Shown one piece after another: positions 6,620 to 16,097 of a stretch of 64,000 nt of DNA; positions within the stretch are counted from its first letter, which is position 1; each line of letters opens with the position of its first letter. The DNA lies in assembly GCF_016743335.1 (NCBI RefSeq), contig NZ_WCJE01000002.1:91164-155163 (forward strand), written 5' to 3'. The position numbers and the translations under genes were made by a program. The stretch comes from Streptococcus suis. GTDB taxonomy: Bacteria > Bacillota > Bacilli > Lactobacillales > Streptococcaceae. The notes beneath the pieces were generated by a model. That model was not told the DNA's origin and did not search any database. It saw nothing but the letters and a program-made list of their open reading frames with translations.

Positions 6620-8833
6620 TTATGGATTTGACAACTCTCCAAACCAAGACGTAATGTTATCCCACAAGGTTTTTGCTCGTTCTGGTAACTGGGCATCGAT
6701 TAGATTTTGTTTGGTTTGCTCAATCAAGTTTTTCGCCTGATCTGAAATTTCTTGTACCTGCTCTTGACCAAGGCTTGATTCAGTTTGCGCAGCTTCATCT
6801 GGAGCTACTTCTACAATACCATTTTGTGCATAGGCATTTTCTACTTCGAATTGAGTTCCTGCAGTATATGGCAAGATTGAATTGGCTACAGTCTGGAAGA
6901 CCGACGGAGCCATCCAGTAGCTACTGCTATCTATATAATGATTTTCATCTGTCTGCTCAAAACCAACCCACTGACTGATGACCAAATCAGGTGTGTAGGC
7001 AATATGCCACTGATCATTGACAAGATTGACATCAAAACTCGTTTCGGTTGTTCCTGTTTTCCCAGCAATATAATAATTGGCCGCATCTGCTGTCACTCCC
7101 GTACCATTGGTATAGGTTCCAAGCATCATTGCTGTCATCTTATCTGCGACAGAGCGGTCAATCACCTTGGTACTTGTTTCTCGATGCTCTGCTAAAACCT
7201 TTCCACTAGCTGTTTCAATACGAGTGATGAGGTGGGCATCCTTCATCACACCCTTATTCGCAAAAGTAGCGTAGGCCTGGGCCATTTGCAGAGGATTAGT
7301 CTCCACTCCAGAACCAATTGAAACACCCAAAACTTTCTCGACATTTTCCATATCAAGTCCAAACTTTTGTCCATACTCGAAGGCTTTGTCAATCCCCAAG
7401 GTGTTCACTATATAAGCTACTGGTAAATTGTAAGATAGAGCCAAAGCTTGATACATTGGAATGGTATCAGAAGTCGAATAATCATAGTTATGCAAGGTGT
7501 AATCGCCGTAGGTTTCTGTATGGTTATCCAGAGCCATATCAATCGACCAGCCCGCCGCTACTGCTGGAGCATAGGCAACAAGAGGCTTAATCGTTGAACC
7601 AGGACTGCGCTTGGCTTGTGTCGCAAAGTTGAAAGTCCGAAAGACCGCATCCTCTGAACTGTTAACTCGACCAACCAAGGCGCGAACTCCACCAGTCCTA
7701 GGGTCAAGAGCTACGCTGGCAGCCTGAGCATGGGTACCATCAAAACTTGACGTTGGGAACATAGTCTCATCATTAAAAATCACCTGCATGCTGGCTTGAG
7801 AATTTTGATCCATCTCTGTGTAAATCCTATAGCCGTTATTAATAATGTCTGATTCTTTCAGTCCGTATCGCTCAATCGCCTCAGCAATCACAGCATCAAA
7901 ATAGGATGGATAGGAATAATTGCTTTGTTTCCCTGTATAGGTATCTGAAAGCTGACTGGCTAGGTCTACTTGGAAACCTGCATCTGCAGTCGCCTGATCA
8001 ATATAACCAGCATTGACCATATTTTGCAGGACTGTATCCCGACGATTAACTGCATTTTCTAGAGAATAATAAGGATTATAAATCTCAGGTCCCTTGAGCA
8101 TCCCTGCTATGACGGCCGCTTGCTCAAGAGTAAGATCACTGGCTGGAATACCGAAGTATTTTTGGCTTGCATCTTCCACTCCCCAGACCCCGTTTCCAAA
8201 GTAGGCATTGTTGAGATACATGGTCAGGATTTCTTGCTTGCTGTACTTTTTATTGATTTCAAGGGCCAAAAAGAATTCTCGAGCCTTTCGACTGATGGTC
8301 TGATCCTGAGTTAGAAAGGCGTTTTTAGCCAACTGTTGCGTAATAGTTGAACCACCTCCAGACCGACCTAACGTCAAGGCAGCCAAAATTGTACGCTGGT
8401 AATTAATGCCCGAATTTTTGTAGAAGCTCCGATCTTCTGTAGCGATAACGGCATTCTCTAAATTATCAGAGACAGCATCCAGCTCTACATAGGTCCCCTT
8501 CTGACCAGACAATGTCCCAGCTTCCGCACCATCTTTATCGTAAATAATCGTTGTAGCTTTTAGCGCCTGCTGTAAATCACCAACATTAGCTGTCTTTGCA
8601 AGGAAAAATAGATAGCCACCTACTGTAAGAACTGTCAGGACCATTAAAATGATTAAAATTTTAGTCAGTTGATAACGGCGCCAAAATTTACGAATCGGCT
8701 CCGGAATACGTGAATTTTTCTTTGGTTTATCAACAGAGCCACGATTTCCCCTGCGGTGACGGCTAGGTCGGTCTTCATGATCAATTTGGAAATCTTCTGG
8801 AACTTCAATCGGCTGATGTTGCAAATCGTCCAT
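6620..8833 (-). CDS. pbp2A: Class A penicillin-binding protein 2A
   Basis: A 737-residue bifunctional peptidoglycan synthase. It has a basic cytoplasmic N-terminus and one membrane anchor (about residues 58-80). The GT51 glycosyltransferase domain shows ATEDRSFYKNSGI and GGSTITQQLAKN. The transpeptidase domain has the active-site SPGSTIKPL (Ser near 412), SYN near 466 and KTGTTE near 590. It polymerises lipid II and cross-links the strands outside the cell. The position beside rpmG-secE-nusG is the conserved streptococcal locus for pbp2a. All catalytic motifs are intact. It is divergent from the reductase gene. Confidence 0.95.
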   Translation of the reverse strand: MDDLQHQPIEVPEDFQIDHEDRPSRHRRGNRGSVDKPKKNSRIPEPIRKFWRRYQLTKILIILMVLTVLTVGGYLFFLAKTANVGDLQQALKATTIIYDKDGAEAGTLSGQKGTYVELDAVSDNLENAVIATEDRSFYKNSGINYQRTILAALTLGRSGGGSTITQQLAKNAFLTQDQTISRKAREFFLALEINKKYSKQEILTMYLNNAYFGNGVWGVEDASQKYFGIPASDLTLEQAAVIAGMLKGPEIYNPYYSLENAVNRRDTVLQNMVNAGYIDQATADAGFQVDLASQLSDTYTGKQSNYSYPSYFDAVIAEAIERYGLKESDIINNGYRIYTEMDQNSQASMQVIFNDETMFPTSSFDGTHAQAASVALDPRTGGVRALVGRVNSSEDAVFRTFNFATQAKRSPGSTIKPLVAYAPAVAAGWSIDMALDNHTETYGDYTLHNYDYSTSDTIPMYQALALSYNLPVAYIVNTLGIDKAFEYGQKFGLDMENVEKVLGVSIGSGVETNPLQMAQAYATFANKGVMKDAHLITRIETASGKVLAEHRETSTKVIDRSVADKMTAMMLGTYTNGTGVTADAANYYIAGKTGTTETSFDVNLVNDQWHIAYTPDLVISQWVGFEQTDENHYIDSSSYWMAPSVFQTVANSILPYTAGTQFEVENAYAQNGIVEVAPDEAAQTESSLGQEQVQEISDQAKNLIEQTKQNLIDAQLPERAKTLWDNITSWFGELSNP

Positions 8834-8985
8834 ACTTTACCTCTTTCTAGTGAATTTTGTACCATTATACACCATTTCCTAAAAACTAGCAGAAAAAAGC
8901 CTGCGATAACTTGTGACAACAGACAGGGAATTTTTTCCAAAAATATGATAAAATAGGGTCATTCTGAACAAAGAAGAGGATTCCC

Positions 8986-9954
8986 ATGACACAAGTATAT
9001 GATATTACCATCATCGGTGGCGGACCAGTCGGTCTCTTCGCCGCCTTCTATGCCCACCTCCGTCAAGCCAAGGTCAAAATCATTGACTCCCTTCCCCAAC
9101 TGGGTGGCCAGCCTGCCATTCTCTATCCTGAGAAGGCCATTTTAGACATTCCAGCCTTTCCAAGCCTGACGGGACAGGAGTTGACCGACAACCTCCTTGC
9201 CCAACTGACTCCGTTTGACACCACCATCTGCCTCAATGAAACCCTGACTGCTATCGAACCTGGGGAGGTCATTACCCTAACGACCAACAAGGGCAAACAC
9301 CTGACCAAGACTCTGATTATCGCCATGGGTGGCGGGGCCTTCAAGCCTCGTCCGCTGGAGATTGACGGTGCCGACAGCTTTGACAACGTCCACTACCACG
9401 TGTCTAACATCCAGCAGTATGCCGACAAGGACATCGTCGTCTTGGGTGGCGGTGACTCTGCGGTCGATTGGTCCCTGGCCTTTGAAAAGATCGCCAAGAC
9501 CACCCAGATTGTCCACCGACGCGATAACTTCCGAGCCCTCGAGCACAGCGTAGAAGAGCTCAAGCAGTCCAGCGTTACTATTCACACACCTTTTATCCCT
9601 AAAGGGCTTTCCGGGGAAAATGGCAGAGCTTCTGCCATTGATTTCGATAAGGTGAAGAGCGAGGACAAGCTGACCTTGTCTTTTGACCACCTCTTTGTCA
9701 ACTACGGTTTCAAATCATCTGTCGGCACGCTGAAAGAATGGGGCTTGGAACTCAATCGCCACCGCATTGTCGTCAACAGCAAGCAAGAAACCTCTGTCCC
9801 TGGCATCTATGCCATCGGTGACTGTTGCTTCTACGAGGGTAAAATCGACCTGATTGCGACTGGACTGGGCGAAGCCCCAACCGCAGTCAACAATGCCATG
9901 AACTACCTCAATCCAAACGAAAAAGTGCAACCCAAGCACTCGACCAGCCTATAA
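8986..9954 (+). CDS. Ferredoxin--NADP(+) reductase, thioredoxin-reductase-like
   Basis: A 322-residue flavoprotein. The FAD-binding fold starts at residue 8 with IIGGGPVGLFAAFYA, and a second dinucleotide fold around residue 150 (VVLGGGDSAVDW) binds NADPH. GIYAIGDCC near the C-terminus is the FAD-closing motif. The redox-active CxxC of true thioredoxin reductase is absent, which identifies the YumC-type ferredoxin/flavodoxin-NADP reductase. The following pseudouridine synthase gene starts one base after its stop, indicating an operon. This pair appears GC-richer than most of the window. Confidence 0.9.
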   Translation: MTQVYDITIIGGGPVGLFAAFYAHLRQAKVKIIDSLPQLGGQPAILYPEKAILDIPAFPSLTGQELTDNLLAQLTPFDTTICLNETLTAIEPGEVITLTTNKGKHLTKTLIIAMGGGAFKPRPLEIDGADSFDNVHYHVSNIQQYADKDIVVLGGGDSAVDWSLAFEKIAKTTQIVHRRDNFRALEHSVEELKQSSVTIHTPFIPKGLSGENGRASAIDFDKVKSEDKLTLSFDHLFVNYGFKSSVGTLKEWGLELNRHRIVVNSKQETSVPGIYAIGDCCFYEGKIDLIATGLGEAPTAVNNAMNYLNPNEKVQPKHSTSL

Positions 9955-9955
9955 G

Positions 9956-10822
9956 ATGAAAATTGATATTCGCATTCCCCAAGTCTTTCCCCAACTGACT
10001 GTCAAGGAAGTCTTGGAAGATTATTTTCTCATTCCCAGAAAAATCCGCCACTTCCTCCGCACCAAGAAACACGTCCGTGTCAACGGTGAGCTGATTAACT
10101 GGCAGAGTCCGATTGCCGCAGGCGACTTGTTAGAATTGACCTTTGACCAGGAAGATTACCCTGAAAAAAGCATTCCTCTGGGACAGGCGAACTTGGTGGA
10201 GGAACTCTATCAAGATGAGCATTTGATTATCGTCAACAAGCCCGAAGGCATGAAAACCCACGGCAATGAACCAACGGAAATTGCCCTGCTCAACCATGTA
10301 TCCGCCTATGTCGGTCAGACCTGCTATGTGGTCCACAGACTTGATATGGAAACCAGCGGAGCCATTCTCTTCGCCAAAAATCCCTTTATCCTGCCCATTC
10401 TCAATCGGCTCTTGGAAGACAAGGTCATCTACCGTGACTATCTCGCCCTCTGCCAAGGCCAGCTAAAAAAGACACACTGGACTATTACCGATAAGATTGG
10501 ACGGGATCGGCATGACCGCAGAAAGCGGGTGGTCGATAATCGCAAGGGACAGGTGGCACTGACCCAGGTCCGCCTCTTGAAGACCCTTGGTAAAAATAGT
10601 TTGGTCTCTTGTCGCCTCCAGACAGGAAGGACCCACCAGATCCGAGTTCATCTAGCCCACCACGGTCACGCTCTAATCGGCGACCCACTTTACAGTCGAG
10701 TCGTAGCCCCCCGCCTCATGCTCCACGCCCAAAAACTCAGCCTGACCCACCCGCTGACACTCGAAGAAATCAGCGTGGAAGCACGGTCGGAGAGTTTTGA
10801 AAGAATAGTAAAAAAGAGCTGA
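9956..10822 (+). CDS. RluA-family rRNA pseudouridine synthase
   Basis: A 288-residue enzyme. The N-terminal ~70 residues resemble an S4-like RNA-binding region (VRVNGELINWQSPIAAGD). The catalytic domain holds the RluA-family motif HRLDMETSGAILFAKN with the conserved Asp near residue 125, and GRTHQIRVHLAHHGH near 225. Such enzymes isomerise specific uridines in 23S rRNA, but the exact target site cannot be read from sequence. Its stop codon lies inside the bidirectional terminator shared with purR. Confidence 0.9.
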   Translation: MKIDIRIPQVFPQLTVKEVLEDYFLIPRKIRHFLRTKKHVRVNGELINWQSPIAAGDLLELTFDQEDYPEKSIPLGQANLVEELYQDEHLIIVNKPEGMKTHGNEPTEIALLNHVSAYVGQTCYVVHRLDMETSGAILFAKNPFILPILNRLLEDKVIYRDYLALCQGQLKKTHWTITDKIGRDRHDRRKRVVDNRKGQVALTQVRLLKTLGKNSLVSCRLQTGRTHQIRVHLAHHGHALIGDPLYSRVVAPRLMLHAQKLSLTHPLTLEEISVEARSESFERIVKKS

Positions 10823-10841
10823 AAAACCAGCTCTTTTTTGC
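10811..10841. terminator. Shared terminator between pseudouridine synthase and purR
   Basis: Arms AAAAAAGAGCTG and AGCTCTTTTTT enclose AAAAACC. The T-runs on both strands suit the two convergent genes, and the upstream gene's TGA is inside the stem. Confidence 0.9.
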
Positions 10842-10848
10842 ATGTATG

Positions 10849-11661
10849 TTATTCAAAAATATTTCCCAACTCTACATCGACTCGGTTTTCCTTGACATTG
10901 ATGTCGGTCACAGCGAGCAAAGACTTGTAGTTAGCTACGCTACGGTCCCCTTTTTGGTTTTCTGCAAAGACAGCCACGCCTACCAAGGTTGAGTCAAACT
11001 CAGACAAGAGGCTAATCATACCATTGATGGTGCCACCATTTTTCAAGAAATCATCGACGATTAAGACACGGCTTCCTGCCTTCAAACTACGCTTAGACAG
11101 GAACATCTTTTCGATACGGTCGCTCGATCCTGACACATAGTTGACAGAAACGGTTGAACCTTCTGTGATTTTCAAATCACGACGCACAATAACAAACGGT
11201 ACATTAAGGACATTAGCAACAGCATTGGCCAAAGGGACCCCCTTTGTCGCAACTGTCATGACAGCATCAATCTTTTCTTCCTTAAAAGCATTAGCAATGA
11301 TACGACCGACATTTTTCAAAATATGTGGTGTAGACAGCAAGTCAGATGAATAGATATAACCGCCTGGCAAGATACGATTACTTTCAGCCATCTGATCACG
11401 AAGGGCCTGTGCAATTTCGACAGACTCTGCCTTAGAGATCGATGGAGTAAAAACAACTCCTCCACTGGCACCAGTAATGGTTTCAATATGCCCGATAGAG
11501 CTTTCCTCGAAAGCCTTTTTAATGATGGCAATATCCTCTGAGATAGATGACTTGGCAGATTCATACTTTTCCGCAAAGGTATTCAAACTAGTTAATTCAT
11601 AAGGGTGGTTGATGAGGTAATTGGAAATGACAACCATACGCTCACTTCTTCTTAATTTCAT
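10849..11661 (-). CDS. purR: Pur operon repressor PurR
   Basis: A 270-residue regulator. The N-terminal ~70 residues form a winged helix (LRRSERMVVISNYLINHPYE). The rest is a phosphoribosyltransferase-like domain with the PRPP-binding motif RVLIVDDFLKNGGT near residue 205. In Firmicutes PurR represses purine synthesis genes and is released by PRPP. It sits downstream of the yhaM-APH gene run and has terminators on both sides, so it is monocistronic. Confidence 0.95.
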   Translation of the reverse strand: MKLRRSERMVVISNYLINHPYELTSLNTFAEKYESAKSSISEDIAIIKKAFEESSIGHIETITGASGGVVFTPSISKAESVEIAQALRDQMAESNRILPGGYIYSSDLLSTPHILKNVGRIIANAFKEEKIDAVMTVATKGVPLANAVANVLNVPFVIVRRDLKITEGSTVSVNYVSGSSDRIEKMFLSKRSLKAGSRVLIVDDFLKNGGTINGMISLLSEFDSTLVGVAVFAENQKGDRSVANYKSLLAVTDINVKENRVDVELGNIFE

Positions 11662-11707
11662 ATTGTTCTCCTTTTTGGCTTTTTCCTATTATAGCACATA
11701 AAAACAC

Positions 11708-11745
11708 AAAAAGCGAACCTTTTTTCTTGAAAAAGTTCGCTTTTT
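11708..11745. terminator. Terminator after the phosphotransferase operon
   Basis: Arms AAAAAGCGAAC (11708-11718) and GTTCGCTTTTT (11735-11745) form an 11-bp stem with T-rich flanks on both strands. It ends the leftward rsgA-to-APH run just before purR. Confidence 0.9.
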
Positions 11746-11750
11746 CGTAT

Positions 11751-12629
11751 TTAGCTATAAACTTGTAGATACCACGTTGGAATCCAGCGAGTAAAGTCCG
11801 CATACCATTCTGAGATGGTGGCTGCCTGTTCCTGCATCAAGGGGATTTGGAGGGGATCTACGCGCTCTGCCCAAGAAAGAGCGCCTAGACTATTTACTGT
11901 TACATAAAGAGCCATGAGTTTCCAAAATTCCTCTGGAATAGCCCCCTCAAAATAGGCATCCACCTGACCACGCGCAAAGGCTGGAGACAAGTCTGCCGTA
12001 AAAATCAAACGGTTGAATTCTTCCCAGGGATCTCCTATATCATGTCGATCAAAGTCTAAAATTTTCAGTCTTCCATTCTGGCCCCGTAGAAAGTTCCCTG
12101 TATGAAAATCACCATGATGGTAGGCAATTGGTCTTCCCTCAAGCAAGTGACGATTAGCCTGAACAAAGTCTATCATAGCCTGAACATTTGGATAGGAATG
12201 ACTAGCTACTTGGTAGGCAGCTAATTTACTGTCAATCTTAGCCTGATAAAAACTGTTCCAGTCCCGTTGGCTTTGGTCAATCGGTAGGGCATGCAAGGTT
12301 CGCAAAAACTGCCCTGACTGACAGCCCAAATCATATAAGACAGAATCAGACAAACTAGAAGCCACTTCATTCATATCCTGACCCTCCACCCATTCATAAA
12401 GGGTGTAGACTGACAAGTCATCCGCCCAAAAACTTAGTGGCTCTGCCACAGGCAGGTCTTGTCCAAACAAGCTTTGAACCAATCGAAATTCTGCTTGCTT
12501 GGTCTCATAGGCTGTCCGCTCGGCTATTCGCAAAAGCCCATAGCGACCATCTTCTAGTTGGACCGTGTACTTTTGGTCCGTGGACCAGCCTTTGGTGAGG
12601 GGCTGTCGAGACACTATCCTAACTGCCAT
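11751..12629 (-). CDS. APH-family phosphotransferase (kinase-like), substrate unknown
   Basis: A 292-residue aminoglycoside-phosphotransferase-fold protein. The catalytic loop reads AYHHGDFHTGNFL near residue 170, and the metal-binding Asp lies in KILDFDRHDIGDPWEE. These are the Brenner-type HGDxxxxN and D-x-D motifs. Core members of this family in streptococci are not necessarily antibiotic-resistance enzymes; many phosphorylate small metabolites or sugars. It starts one base into the stop of yhaM (TGATG), so the two are translationally coupled. Confidence 0.8.
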   Translation of the reverse strand: MAVRIVSRQPLTKGWSTDQKYTVQLEDGRYGLLRIAERTAYETKQAEFRLVQSLFGQDLPVAEPLSFWADDLSVYTLYEWVEGQDMNEVASSLSDSVLYDLGCQSGQFLRTLHALPIDQSQRDWNSFYQAKIDSKLAAYQVASHSYPNVQAMIDFVQANRHLLEGRPIAYHHGDFHTGNFLRGQNGRLKILDFDRHDIGDPWEEFNRLIFTADLSPAFARGQVDAYFEGAIPEEFWKLMALYVTVNSLGALSWAERVDPLQIPLMQEQAATISEWYADFTRWIPTWYLQVYS

Positions 12630-13570
12630 CAGTCGATATTTGGCCTATAGAAAGCGCGGTTATCCATGGCAAAGATACGGTTGGTCATCTCGCCTGGACC
12701 AACCTTGTCCAAAGCGGTCAACATCATCATCATTTCTGCATCGATATTGTCAATCATGTGGAGGATTTCCGCCTCCATAATCTGCGGACGGACGGGACTG
12801 CCATACTCCAGCAAACCGTGGTGGCTGAGGATAACGTGGCGAAGAACAGTCACTTCCTCCAGACTGTCGTCGATACCCAATTCCATCAGGATCTTGGTAA
12901 TCTCTTCATCAATCAGGGAAATATGCCCAATCAGATTGCCACGGACAGTGTAGCCTGTGTTATCAGGTCCGGTCAGTTCAATCACCTTGGCTAGGTCATG
13001 CAGCATGATTCCTGCAAAAAGCAAACTCTTATTGAGCTGGGGATAGATGTCACCAATTTTATCTGCCAAGCGGACCATGGTCGCTGTATGGAAGGACAGG
13101 CCTGAATAGAAGGCGTGGTGGTTGGTCTTGGCAGCTGGGTAGGAATAAAATTCCTTTTCGTACTTGCTGTAAAGAGCACGGACAATCCGCTGCCATGTGG
13201 CATTTTCGATGCGGAAAATCATCTGGCTCAAATAGTCTTTGGTATCCTTGACATCCACAGGTGGTTTTTCCTTAAAATCTGCAGGGTCGTTGGGCTCGCC
13301 TGCCTTTGGCAAACGAAGAACCAGTTGATTGACCTGGGGGGTGTTGTTGTAAACCTCACGGCGTCCCTGCACGTGAACAACTGTCCCAGCAGTAAAATCC
13401 TTGATTTTCCCTGGCTGGGCATCCCAGACCTTGCCTTCAATCTCACCTGTATCATCCTGGAAGGTCAGAGCAAGGTAGTCTTTGCCTGCTCGTGTTTGAC
13501 GGACATCTGCGGTCTTGATGAGATAGAATCCTTCGAAGAATTCATCTTTTTTCATTTGGTTAATTTTCAT
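12629..13570 (-). CDS. yhaM: 3'-5' exoribonuclease YhaM family (HD domain)
   Basis: A 313-residue protein. Residues 10-100 form an OB-fold nucleic-acid-binding domain (LALTFQDDTGEIEGKVWDA). A HD phosphohydrolase domain follows, with SFHTATMVRL, MLHDLAKVIE and LRHVILSHHG supplying metal ligands. YhaM (Cbf in pneumococcus) trims short RNA ends. ATG 13570 (MKINQMKKDEFF) is preferred over the upstream in-frame ATG because its site GAGGA falls at proper spacing. It overlaps the end of rmuC by 11 bases. Confidence 0.92.
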   Translation of the reverse strand: MKINQMKKDEFFEGFYLIKTADVRQTRAGKDYLALTFQDDTGEIEGKVWDAQPGKIKDFTAGTVVHVQGRREVYNNTPQVNQLVLRLPKAGEPNDPADFKEKPPVDVKDTKDYLSQMIFRIENATWQRIVRALYSKYEKEFYSYPAAKTNHHAFYSGLSFHTATMVRLADKIGDIYPQLNKSLLFAGIMLHDLAKVIELTGPDNTGYTVRGNLIGHISLIDEEITKILMELGIDDSLEEVTVLRHVILSHHGLLEYGSPVRPQIMEAEILHMIDNIDAEMMMMLTALDKVGPGEMTNRIFAMDNRAFYRPNID

Positions 13571-14798
13571 TATCTTCCTCATCTAATGGGGACAGGCCAA
13601 GCAGTCCCTTGGTTTGGTCATCTTCGTACAGGTCAATGGTACGAAGACTACGCTCGATAGCGTTGGTGCGAGTGGTTAGGAGTTTGTCAATATTGCTGCT
13701 AGCCTGATTGAGTTGTTTCTGAGCCTTAAGCAAGAGGTCAGAAAACTTGCCAAATTCCAGCTTGACATTGCCCAAGACCTTGGAAATATCATCGGCCGAC
13801 CGTTGAATATTGAGGGTTTTAAAGCCGACGGAGAGAGAATTGAGCAGGGCAGAAAGGGTGGTCGGTCCTGCTACCACGATATTTTCCTGACGGCGTAGGT
13901 CATCAAAGAAAATGGGATTGCGGACCACTTCTGAATACAGCCCTTCGGTTGGCAAGAACAACACGCCAAAGTTAGTCGTTTCAGGCGGATTAAGGTACTT
14001 GTTCTGAATATCCTTGGCAAAACGTTTGATAGCAGCCAAGAGATTTTTGCGATGGAGGTCAATCTGGTCCTTGTCCCCACTTTCGTAGGCTTCTTCCAAG
14101 CGGTAGTAATCCGCCAGCGGAAACTTGGAATCGATTGGCAAGTAGATATAGTCGCCTTCCGTGCGTCCTGGTAGCTTGACCGCATACTCCACGCGCTCAC
14201 TAGAGCCTGAAACCGTGGCAAACTCTCGCTCATATTGGCTAGGTGTCAAAATATCCTCGATAATCTGTCCCAGCTGTAATTCACCCATGATGCCACGGGT
14301 TTTGGTGCCAGACAGCACCTTGTTCAGACTGCCCACATCACGCGCCACCGTCTGCATTTCTCCCAGTCCCCGATTGACAGACTCCAACTGTTTGGACACT
14401 GTTTCAAAGGAGGCTTGTAGACGGGTTTGCAGGGTTTTCTCCAGCTTTTCCTCAACTGTCTGCCGCATTTCTTCCAGGCGTTTTTCATTGGATTCCTGAA
14501 TAGCCTGCAAACGGCGGTCGGTGGCATCTCGTGTTTCCAAGTGGCTCTTATTCAGCTCTTGACGGATGTCGGTTAGCTGTTGGTAAAGCTCCGTGCGGAG
14601 TCTTTCCACTTCCTGATGAATGGCCTGTTGCTGTTTGAGGGTTGCATTTTCTAGTTGATAGCTGAGCTGATCAGACAAGTTGTCTGCTGTGTCTTCTGCC
14701 TGATCTTGCAAAAGCAGGGCCAAGCTCTGCCATTTTCCATAAAGAAAAACCAAGGCAAGCAAGACCAGTATCAGCAAAATAAGTAATACAATATCCAT
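13560..14798 (-). CDS. rmuC: DNA recombination protein RmuC
   Basis: A 412-residue protein. It has an N-terminal membrane helix (residues 3-22), then a long coiled coil rich in Gln, Glu and Leu to about residue 150, then the RmuC nuclease-like domain with LPIDSKFPLADYYRL near 225 and FLPTEGLYSEVV near 280. RmuC limits recombination at inverted repeats in E. coli; the biochemical activity is not settled. It is directly downstream of thiN with no gap, part of the conserved streptococcal run. Confidence 0.93.
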   Translation of the reverse strand: MDIVLLILLILVLLALVFLYGKWQSLALLLQDQAEDTADNLSDQLSYQLENATLKQQQAIHQEVERLRTELYQQLTDIRQELNKSHLETRDATDRRLQAIQESNEKRLEEMRQTVEEKLEKTLQTRLQASFETVSKQLESVNRGLGEMQTVARDVGSLNKVLSGTKTRGIMGELQLGQIIEDILTPSQYEREFATVSGSSERVEYAVKLPGRTEGDYIYLPIDSKFPLADYYRLEEAYESGDKDQIDLHRKNLLAAIKRFAKDIQNKYLNPPETTNFGVLFLPTEGLYSEVVRNPIFFDDLRRQENIVVAGPTTLSALLNSLSVGFKTLNIQRSADDISKVLGNVKLEFGKFSDLLLKAQKQLNQASSNIDKLLTTRTNAIERSLRTIDLYEDDQTKGLLGLSPLDEEDNEN

Positions 14799-15431
14799 CT
14801 AATCCTTGTCCTTACTGTAGATAAGGACCACGTAGCCCTTATCCAGTTGAATGTCTATGTCTCTATCTATAAATTCGTTAGAGGAATAGCATTTTTTGAA
14901 AAAATAATTGCTGGCATCCAGCGGGTACTTGGCATGACGAATGGTCAGGCAACTCTGGTCCGACGGCATAAAGGAAATGTAAGTCATGTCAGTAATCGGC
15001 GAAATCCTATGACTGCCAGCAGGTCGAAAACGGACGATGTTCTGACTGTCCACCAATTCAATCTGCTCCATATAGGTTGCCATGTCAGGCTCTGCAGCCA
15101 GAAAGAGATTGGTCATCATGTGATCCATGCGGCCACCCAAGGCTCCGTATATACGAACCTGGGCCTGCGGATAGGCCTTGAATACTTCCTTTAAAGCCAG
15201 CTCCAAGTCTGTATCATCTTTTTCAGCAGGAGCTTGCAAAAAACGCTCTGCTTGAGCCTTTATCCGCCCTAATTCTTCAGGTGTCACCGAGTCAAAATCA
15301 CCGATGGCCCAGTCAAGAGGCAGGGAATGGTCCAGCAGACGAAGAGAGCCTGCATCTACCCCCACATAGAGGTCGGCAGGCTCAGGAAGGCAGTCAAAGG
15401 AACCGCCTGCAATGACAGCAATCTTAGTCAT
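14799..15431 (-). CDS. thiN: Thiamine pyrophosphokinase
   Basis: A 210-residue enzyme that transfers pyrophosphate from ATP to thiamine to make the cofactor. Motifs visible are GVDAGSLRLL, GDFDSVTPEEL near residue 45, EKDDTDLELAL near 70 and GALGGRMDHMMTNL near 98, all characteristic of the TPK catalytic domain. The C-terminal part is the thiamine-binding beta domain. It overlaps the end of rpe by eight bases. No TPP riboswitch is visible upstream, in line with its place in a housekeeping operon. Confidence 0.94.
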   Translation of the reverse strand: MTKIAVIAGGSFDCLPEPADLYVGVDAGSLRLLDHSLPLDWAIGDFDSVTPEELGRIKAQAERFLQAPAEKDDTDLELALKEVFKAYPQAQVRIYGALGGRMDHMMTNLFLAAEPDMATYMEQIELVDSQNIVRFRPAGSHRISPITDMTYISFMPSDQSCLTIRHAKYPLDASNYFFKKCYSSNEFIDRDIDIQLDKGYVVLIYSKDKD

Positions 15432-16083
15432 GGAGGGCAGCTCTCAATTTGGCAACGTTGGCATCCAAATCGCCTTTGAAGAGGTAGGAACCTGCCACAA
15501 AGACATTGGCACCCGCATTTTTGGCTGAATGAATGGTCTTGTCGTCAATCCCGCCGTCCACTTCGATGTCAAAGTTCAAGCCTTTAGCTTCACGGAGTTT
15601 AACCAAATCCGCAATCTTCTCAGCCACTTCTGGAATGTAGGCTTGTCCACCAAAACCTGGGTTGACCGTCATGAGCAGAACCTGATCCACCAAGTTGAGC
15701 ACCGGCTCAATGGTCACAAGAGGAGTGCCTGGATTGATCACCACACCCACCTTCATACCAGCCGCACGAATTTTTTGGAGGGTCCCATGCAAGTGAACCG
15801 TTGCCTCTGCGTGAATAGTCAAGATATCCGCACCTGCTCGAGCAAAGGTCTCAATATGATTTTCAGGATTAGACACCATGAGATGGCAATCAAAAACCAG
15901 CTTGCTATGAGGACGCATAGCCGCAACCACATCCGCTCCAAAGCTGATATTTGGCACGAAATGACCATCCATGACATCAATGTGCACATACTCCACGCCT
16001 GTCTTTTCTAGACGCTTGAGCTCTTTTTCAAAATTTGCATAATCTGCCGCCAAAATAGACGGGGCAATCTTATAATGTGACAT
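15424..16083 (-). CDS. rpe: Ribulose-phosphate 3-epimerase
   Basis: A 219-residue TIM-barrel enzyme that interconverts ribulose-5-phosphate and xylulose-5-phosphate in the pentose phosphate pathway. Signature motifs are HIDVMDGHFVPNISFG near residue 34, MTVNPGFGGQ near 138, and DIEVDGGI near 173, which contribute metal and catalytic residues. Length is normal. It lies 14 bases after rsgA and overlaps thiN, so the genes are coupled. Confidence 0.96.
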   Translation of the reverse strand: MSHYKIAPSILAADYANFEKELKRLEKTGVEYVHIDVMDGHFVPNISFGADVVAAMRPHSKLVFDCHLMVSNPENHIETFARAGADILTIHAEATVHLHGTLQKIRAAGMKVGVVINPGTPLVTIEPVLNLVDQVLLMTVNPGFGGQAYIPEVAEKIADLVKLREAKGLNFDIEVDGGIDDKTIHSAKNAGANVFVAGSYLFKGDLDANVAKLRAALHD

Positions 16084-16097
16084 AGAGTACCAACTTT

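Noticed and set aside
11708..11745. AAAGCGAAC as a PurR box near purR
   Set aside because: It is one arm of a clear terminator hairpin and lies downstream, not upstream, of purR.
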